NCBI GenBank assembly: GCA_964343275.1
Contig: CAYFIY010000001.1
Coordinates: 62,001-126,000 of the forward strand
Length of the DNA: 64,000 bases
Direction: 5' to 3'
DNA from: Hadarchaeum sp964343275
Lineage (GTDB): Archaea; Hadarchaeota; Hadarchaeia; Hadarchaeales; Hadarchaeaceae
A program made the position numbers and the translations under genes. The stretch's first letter is position 1; each line of letters begins with the position of its first letter. A model generated the notes under the pieces. The model saw only the letters and a program-made list of their open reading frames with translations. It was not told the DNA's origin and did not search any database. Below, piece by piece: positions 58,977 through 64,000 of the stretch.

Positions 58977-59657
58977 TTATTTTGAACCTTTTTCCGCCTT
59001 CTTGAACTCTACCCAGCAGCGGTCGAATTCAGCTATAGTCTCCTCTGTCTTCTGGTGTTGCACCATTTTAACGAGTATCTTGTGCGGGATGGTGATTACA
59101 TGCGCACCCGCCGCAGCGGCTTCTGTCACGTCTTCAGGTTTTCGTATGCTGCCGACGATGATTTTTGTGCCAAGCCCGCTTTCTTCTATAATCTTTTTTG
59201 ATTCACGAATAACATTAACCGGGTCGATACCAGCATCTCTAGCCCTGTTGAAGAAAATGCTCGTGTAAGTGGCACCCGCCTTTGCCGCTAGTATGATTTG
59301 ATTAGTGTTGACAAGAACTGTCATGTTTGTCTTAATTTTCTCCTCTCTTAGTTTGCTCACGATCCATAGCCCCATACCGTTTGAGTACATTGGCACTTTG
59401 ATAACCACGTTTTTTGGATTCCAGCTGGAATATTTCTTGGCCTCCTCGATGAGTTCATCGAAAGCACAATTTGTATTTGTCAGTTCCACGCTGAGCGGAC
59501 CATCTAACAGCGATAAAATATCCTGAACCCTCTCCTTGAAGTTGACGCCCTTTTCTGCCAAAAAAATCTTCTGATTAGTGGTAATACCGCTTATTATTCC
59601 CCAAGGGAGCACTCCCTCTATATCCTTCAGGCTCGCCGTATCAAGGAAGATTTCCAA
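58977..59657 (-). CDS. transaldolase / fructose-6-phosphate aldolase-like protein
   Basis: 226 residues of the small transaldolase family (TalC/MipB type). IFLDTASLKDIEGVLPWG starts it; the Schiff-base Lys is in VVIKVPMYSNG near residue 83; VNTNQIILAAKAGATYTSIF near 110 and IIVGSIRKPEDVTEAAAAGAH near 160 complete the barrel. It may make sedoheptulose 7-phosphate from fructose 6-phosphate and erythrose 4-phosphate, which GmhA uses. The downstream stop spacing to gmhB is two bases, indicating one operon. True transaldolase versus F6P aldolase activity is not decidable. Confidence 0.8.
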   Translation of the reverse strand: MEIFLDTASLKDIEGVLPWGIISGITTNQKIFLAEKGVNFKERVQDILSLLDGPLSVELTNTNCAFDELIEEAKKYSSWNPKNVVIKVPMYSNGMGLWIVSKLREEKIKTNMTVLVNTNQIILAAKAGATYTSIFFNRARDAGIDPVNVIRESKKIIEESGLGTKIIVGSIRKPEDVTEAAAAGAHVITIPHKILVKMVQHQKTEETIAEFDRCWVEFKKAEKGSK

Positions 59658-59659
59658 TG

Positions 59660-60265
59660 CTAACTCACCTCTTTCTTGATGACTCTTACCGCGTCGAGTA
59701 GGCTCGGCATGACGAAATCTGGTCTAACACCAGTTTCATCGATTACCTTTGAGAGATAGCTCTTTAAATAACCTACCAAAATTGTTTTGCAGCCTGCGTC
59801 CCTCCCGGCTTCGATATCTGTGAGGCTGTCCCCCACGATATAGCTCTCAGACGTATCTATCTTGAGGTCCTTCGCGGCCTCCATGAGCAGTCCGGGTTTA
59901 GGCTTCCTGCAACTACATCTTACCCTGTACTTTGCGTATTTGGCACCAGGGTGGTGGAAGCAGTAATATTCAGCGTCAATGCGAGCGCCTCCCTTTTTCA
60001 ATTCCCTTTTCATTTTTTGCCTTATCTCCTCAAAAAGTCTCATTGTGGTCTTGCCCTTGGCTATTGCCGGCTGGTTGGATACGATGATGACGTTAAGCCC
60101 TAGCTTGTTGAGGACTTTAATGGCCTTCGCGGCATCTGGCATTAGCTTGAACTGACGTGGATTAAGTGGTGAGTCCATTAATCCGAGTTCTGGGAAGCAA
60201 ACTATCTCGTTTATTATCCCATCCCTATCCAGAAATACTGTCCTCAAGAACGACGCTCCCCTCAA
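59660..60265 (-). CDS. gmhB: D-glycero-D-manno-heptose-1,7-bisphosphate 7-phosphatase
   Basis: 201 residues of the HAD superfamily. VFLDRDGIINEI is motif I, IVSNQPAIAKG motif II, CRKPKPGLL the Lys of motif III, and VGDSLTDIEAGRDAGC motif IV. The GmhB zinc site is CFHHPGAKYAKYRVRCSC near residue 105. The histidinol-phosphatase domain of HisB is related, but gene context fixes GmhB. ATG 60265 or TTG 60247 (FLRTVFLD) is the start; either overlaps the end of gmhA, whose stop is at 60225. Confidence 0.85.
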   Translation of the reverse strand: MRGASFLRTVFLDRDGIINEIVCFPELGLMDSPLNPRQFKLMPDAAKAIKVLNKLGLNVIIVSNQPAIAKGKTTMRLFEEIRQKMKRELKKGGARIDAEYYCFHHPGAKYAKYRVRCSCRKPKPGLLMEAAKDLKIDTSESYIVGDSLTDIEAGRDAGCKTILVGYLKSYLSKVIDETGVRPDFVMPSLLDAVRVIKKEVS

Positions 60266-60860
60266 ATTCGACTATAAGCTCACGTAACCTGGCGCAAATG
60301 AGGTGAGCCAATACTGAATGGAAACCCTCAACTTGTGGAGTTGATTTTATCGGCACAACTATGCAAAGGTCGGCAACTTGCTTAAATAAACCGCCATCAA
60401 ATCCCGCCAGCCCAACGACCTTCCCGTCGTTTTCCTTTGCGAACTTTATGGCTTTCATGAGGTTTTGGGACCATTGTCCAGCTTTATCGGCACCAGAGCC
60501 GCCGTGCACGCTGATTACTATCAAGACATCTCCATTTTTCATGAGGTTTTTCAGTTGTTCCACGTACACATTCTCCCAGCCTAAGTCGTTTGTGATAGCT
60601 GTGATCAATGGCACGTTTTCAGTTAGGGATAGGACCCGAAATCGTTTTTTACCCTCCACTGAGGTGAATTTGGCCAGGTCGCCTGCGAAGTGCGTCGCAG
60701 TCCCAGCTGATCCTCCGTTTCCAGCCAAAAAAACCTGTTGCCCGTTTTTCCAGGATTCATACAATAACTTTATAACTCGGTCGATATCTACTTGTGAGAT
60801 ATTTTTTATTATGGACTCAAAGTCTTTTAGGAATTTATCGATGAACTTATCGTTACTCAT
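60225..60860 (-). CDS. gmhA: sedoheptulose 7-phosphate isomerase (GmhA)
   Basis: 211 residues, SIS fold. FLAGNGGSAGTATHFAGDLAK near residue 45, DLGWENVYVEQLKNLMKNGD and HGGSGADKAGQWSQNL (Gly/Ser phosphate loop), then CIVVPIKSTPQVEGFHSVLAH (partial) match GmhA. It converts sedoheptulose 7-phosphate to D-glycero-D-manno-heptose 7-phosphate. It is the first gene of the gmhA-gmhB-transaldolase run read left. Full length. DnaA-initiator DiaA is a SIS relative, but the gmhB neighbour and Gly-rich loop support GmhA. Confidence 0.88.
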   Translation of the reverse strand: MSNDKFIDKFLKDFESIIKNISQVDIDRVIKLLYESWKNGQQVFLAGNGGSAGTATHFAGDLAKFTSVEGKKRFRVLSLTENVPLITAITNDLGWENVYVEQLKNLMKNGDVLIVISVHGGSGADKAGQWSQNLMKAIKFAKENDGKVVGLAGFDGGLFKQVADLCIVVPIKSTPQVEGFHSVLAHLICARLRELIVEFEGSVVLEDSISG

Positions 60861-61132
60861 TCAGTCTCGCTCTCCATCTACTCCAATAGTCACTTATTTC
60901 TATATTTCGTTTCAACTCTTGCAGCGTATCTTATAGCTCTTCCGAAACGAAGAACTCGTTTATCCTATTAAGGCTATTTTTCGTAATGGGATCAATTGTA
61001 TCAATTTATGTTTTAGAAACAATTTTTTTCGCTTAGCTAAATTCAGCGATAAAAAGACGAGTTCTGTCTATTCAAATATCTAATGGTTTAAATTAAGGGT
61101 GGCACCTCAATTTGTTAGGAGTGTGGATAATC

Positions 61133-62686
61133 ATGGCTGAAACCATAGGCGATGCCGGTAAAACATATGCAAGGCGGTTTGTCAAACAGAGTACCACCAT
61201 TTTTGCTTCGTTAATCGCGGCTGCCTTGGTAGCGTTTTTATTTCGTATTTTTCTTGCTCGTACCTTGGGCACGGAGGGATATGGACTCTTCTATTCTGTA
61301 CTTGCGTTAGTTTTGATACTCGGCACCTTTCGCGACCTTAGCATTGGTCAATCAGTCATAAAGTTTATACCAGAATTTATCGCCAAAAATCGGAATGAAA
61401 AGATAAAGTCATCTATAGCGTTTTACGCGCTCGTTCAGATAATTTTTTCACTTTCAATGGGTATACTTTTGGTCGCACTTTCGGACTGGTTAGCGGTCAC
61501 GTTTTTCGGGATACCTGAGGCGTCTTTGGTAATTAAATTTTTAAGTGGCTGGTTCTTATTTCACGCCATCTTCTACGTTTTCAAAATTTCATTTCAAGGG
61601 TTCAGCGAAATGACCCATCTTTCGCTGCTTGGATTTCTTGAAATGTTGTTACCATTTGTCTTTGCGCTTATTATATTCGGAACTCTAGGATCTAGCGCTG
61701 CAAACGTTGGGCTTGCGTACTTCGCAGGTTTTGGTGTACTGTCACTTGTCGCGCTGGTTCTTTTTTTGAGGAAGCATACAGATCTATTAAGAACAAAGAC
61801 CGTAATTTCCAAATCACTAATTAAAGAATTGTTCTCTTTTGCGTTGCCGGTCCTGATTGGTGGAGGAGCTGGCATTATGCTTGGCCAATTGAATATTCTA
61901 TTGCTTATGTGGCTACGTTCACTTCCCGATGTCGGCCTTTACCAAGCCGCGTACCCAGCCGCGAATTTGTTGATGTATCTCCCCATTGCTGTAGGAACGG
62001 TTCTCTTCCCGATGACATCTGAACTTTGGACCAAAAGAAAAAAAGAACTTATCGGTCACGCAATGGGTTCCCTAATAAAGTTTTCTTTTATTGTTATCAC
62101 TCCAGCGGCTCTTATCGTAATCTCTTTTCCAGATCTAGTGATTGACTTGCTCTTCGGGCCGGAGTACCTTGCTGCAACTGTTGTTCTTCAAGTTCTAGTA
62201 GTCAACGCCGTTGTGGGAGCGATACTGGTCGTACCTGAACGAGTGATTTTAGGAATAGGAAGATCAGGCACTAACACGATTATTTTGAGCGTTAGAGCTT
62301 CTCTAATTCTCGTTTTCAACCTAATTTTAATTCCTCTGTTTGGTGCGGTAGGTGTAGCTGGTGCTACTTTGTTATCTTCGCTTGGCGGTCTTTTACTGGC
62401 GATCTACTTTGCCCGAAAATTCATTAAGTTCAAGATTCCTTTTTCACCTATTCTTATAACGCTGATTGGTAGCACGCTTACCTTGTTACTAGTTTCGATA
62501 TTAAAAGCTGTTATCGATTTATCACCTTTCGTTGAGCTTTTCGCCGTCGTGGTACCGAGCCTGCTATTTTACGTCGTGTGGATATTGTTCACGCGCGCGC
62601 TAGATATGCACGATCTACTATTGATAAAAAATACTGTGCCGATTCCAAAATGGTTGTTCCGGGTTGCTAAGAAACTTATTGGATAG
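61133..62686 (+). CDS. polysaccharide flippase (Wzx/MurJ-like, O-antigen transporter family)
   Basis: About 517 residues with 13-14 hydrophobic segments. ETIGDAGKTYARRFVKQ at the start and RIFLARTLGTEGYGLFYSVL (20) near residue 32 are typical of the oligosaccharide flippases. PDVGLYQAAYPAANLLMYLP near 275 and LFGAVGVAGATLLSSLGGLL near 405 follow. It probably carries lipid-linked oligosaccharide to the outside for N-glycan or S-layer glycan assembly. ATG 61133 has GGAGTG upstream; the frame opens earlier at TTG 61112. It stands apart, read right, after the heptose operon. Confidence 0.88.
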   Translation: MAETIGDAGKTYARRFVKQSTTIFASLIAAALVAFLFRIFLARTLGTEGYGLFYSVLALVLILGTFRDLSIGQSVIKFIPEFIAKNRNEKIKSSIAFYALVQIIFSLSMGILLVALSDWLAVTFFGIPEASLVIKFLSGWFLFHAIFYVFKISFQGFSEMTHLSLLGFLEMLLPFVFALIIFGTLGSSAANVGLAYFAGFGVLSLVALVLFLRKHTDLLRTKTVISKSLIKELFSFALPVLIGGGAGIMLGQLNILLLMWLRSLPDVGLYQAAYPAANLLMYLPIAVGTVLFPMTSELWTKRKKELIGHAMGSLIKFSFIVITPAALIVISFPDLVIDLLFGPEYLAATVVLQVLVVNAVVGAILVVPERVILGIGRSGTNTIILSVRASLILVFNLILIPLFGAVGVAGATLLSSLGGLLLAIYFARKFIKFKIPFSPILITLIGSTLTLLLVSILKAVIDLSPFVELFAVVVPSLLFYVVWILFTRALDMHDLLLIKNTVPIPKWLFRVAKKLIG

Positions 62687-62801
62687 CTGTCTGGGGCGGT
62701 ACCTCCCACATTCTAGGACACCACCAGCGTTCAGATGATATTTTGATCAGAGGAATGATAAGAAAAACATAGTGATTAGATAAAAAAAATAACTCCGTAT
62801 T

Positions 62802-63998
62802 CTATCGCGTGCCACTTTTTTTGTGGGAACTTCTGATAAAGTTCCTAAAATCGGTAAGTTTCAGACTTGTAAGAAATCTTTGCGCTAATGAGCTCCACGT
62901 CACATGCTCTCCCAAAAATATCTCAGTGAAATTAGGTCTTCCGAAACAATCTCCGAGCCTTCGCCGATACTCAGCTTGAAAATCGTCGATGTCTTTGAGC
63001 GATGGAACATGTTTAACTTTTTCATATCTCTTCAAAATTTTTTTTGGTATTCTCATCCCACTCGCCATCAAAAGCCCTATAACACGTTTTTCAAACATTT
63101 TTGTAATTTTCTTAGCTTCATATTCTCTCTTCACTTTCTCATAACCAGCTAGCCCCATTTTTTTGGCCAACGATTTGTGCGATGATAGGTGGGCAATTGC
63201 TTTAGCAAAGTCTTCAGAGGAATAAACAATGAAACCGGTTTTACCATTATCTACTACTTCTACTTGCGCATTGTCTGCCAGCGGTGTGGAGCGTGCGACA
63301 ATGGGCTTCTTGTAAGCCATTGCCTCTGCGATTGTGAGGCCGAAAGATTCCCCGCCGCTAGAAGAGGAAAGCGCGTAAATATCAATCAGTTGGTAAAATT
63401 TCATCACAGCCTCATCGGATGGGTCTGTTTTTAGAAAAATAAAATGCTTATCCAGCTTTCTCTTTTTTATCTCTTTCTTTAATTCCTCAGGGACACCCAT
63501 GGCTAGAAATTTTACGTTTGGAACTCTTTTGATGAGGTATGGCATAATGTTGTAAAAATTGCCCCATTTTGAGACGTCGGGCCTGCCTATTCCGCCGATC
63601 ACCACATCGTTTGGTGATATTCCAAGTTTTTTCTTTTCAAGCAAGATTTCATTATTAGACAATCTAGAACGTTTGATTTCATCTAAATCAACTAGGCAGT
63701 ACAACACTAGGCAATTTTTAGTAAAGTCTTCATCAGAAACTTTGTATAATTTTTTGTACCGAATAGCTATCATCTTACTTATCATATGACGATCGATCAT
63801 TTTACTGATTTTTGAGTTGACCATTTTGCCAGTATTATCCATTAAAATTATTGCCAGGGCACCGGCTTCACGTGCGGCTTTAATAAAGGTTTGGTAGTGT
63901 TTTTCGCTGGCGTGGAAATGGACAACGTGAATATTTTTATCCTTGATTAATTTAAATAAATTTTCATGACTTTTAATATTACATATTTTTATTCTCAT
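62802..63998 (-). CDS. GT4 glycosyltransferase, possibly truncated by the window edge
   Basis: 398 residues from an ATG two bases from the right edge; the frame runs to the edge, so the true start may lie outside. VIGGIGRPDVSKWGNFYNIM near residue 135 starts the C-terminal Rossmann domain; HFIFLKTDPSDEAVMKFYQL, then ALSSSSGGESFGLTIAEAMA near 215 holds the donor-binding Glu pair region; GKTGFIVYSSEDFAKAI follows. The N-terminal domain is short for GT4, in line with a missing start. It likely adds a sugar to the surface glycan made by this cluster. Confidence 0.8.
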   Translation of the reverse strand: MRIKICNIKSHENLFKLIKDKNIHVVHFHASEKHYQTFIKAAREAGALAIILMDNTGKMVNSKISKMIDRHMISKMIAIRYKKLYKVSDEDFTKNCLVLYCLVDLDEIKRSRLSNNEILLEKKKLGISPNDVVIGGIGRPDVSKWGNFYNIMPYLIKRVPNVKFLAMGVPEELKKEIKKRKLDKHFIFLKTDPSDEAVMKFYQLIDIYALSSSSGGESFGLTIAEAMAYKKPIVARSTPLADNAQVEVVDNGKTGFIVYSSEDFAKAIAHLSSHKSLAKKMGLAGYEKVKREYEAKKITKMFEKRVIGLLMASGMRIPKKILKRYEKVKHVPSLKDIDDFQAEYRRRLGDCFGRPNFTEIFLGEHVTWSSLAQRFLTSLKLTDFRNFIRSSHKKSGTR

Positions 63999-64000
63999 TT

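Noticed and set aside
1..64000. CRISPR arrays, insertion sequences, integrases, rRNA genes
   Set aside because: No regularly spaced repeats, transposase or integrase motifs, or rRNA stretches were seen on reading.

Overview
The window is archaeal. It encodes aIF2-alpha, Nop10, RFC small subunit, RPA, RadA, TFE-alpha, PAN, CDC48, archaeal Trm1 and Trm56, geranylgeranyl reductase and a UbiA-type ether-lipid prenyltransferase. It also carries an intron-bearing tRNA. Genes are tightly packed, with GGTG-type ribosome-binding sites and some TTG or GTG starts. The gene mix suggests a deep euryarchaeal-type lineage (Hadarchaeota, MSBL1 or Theionarchaea would fit), but nothing here settles the phylum.

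Layout. 0-7.5 kb: the translation and ribosome-assembly run aIF2-alpha/nop10/PAC2 chaperone, a PHP protein, a ferredoxin with geranylgeranyl reductase, triosephosphate isomerase, tRNA-Thr, and the preQ0 genes queE-queD. 7.5-20 kb: RNA methyltransferases (FtsJ, Trm1), MscS, a GT4 glycosyltransferase, topoisomerase IA, a structured non-coding RNA candidate, cobalamin adenosyltransferase, RNase HII, a trehalose pair (TreT-like and trehalose-phosphatase), and RFC small subunit with a BlaI-like regulator. 20-30 kb: IleRS, class II HMG-CoA reductase, and an rpa-radA-pgp operon. 30-47 kb: CDC48 with a small upstream partner and a palindrome-flanked promoter, LarC, a lipid prenyltransferase, an aminotransferase, TFE-alpha with a lysine-rich repeat tail, Trm56, HflX, PAN, gatCAB, AmrS and a phosphohexomutase.

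47.3-64 kb: a tRNA-Arg that appears to have two introns is followed by a nucleotide-sugar and surface-glycan island. It includes GmhA, GmhB, HddA and HddC homologues, which together make a complete GDP-D-glycero-D-manno-heptose route. A transaldolase-family gene beside gmhB-gmhA could supply sedoheptulose 7-phosphate. Around these are UDP-sugar genes (uridylyltransferase, UDP-xylose-synthase-like, two unusual UDP-glucose-dehydrogenase homologues, epimerases), a GMD/RMD-type enzyme, a Wzx-like flippase and a GT4 enzyme.

Three decayed genes are readable by frame-shifted translation: a MinD-type ATPase (about 29.0-29.7 kb), a membrane-anchored thermonuclease (about 34.9-35.3 kb) and a small membrane protein (about 23.6-23.8 kb). 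Longer stretches without a convincing gene are 15.66-16.71 kb and 39.79-40.55 kb. No CRISPR array, insertion sequence or rRNA gene was seen.
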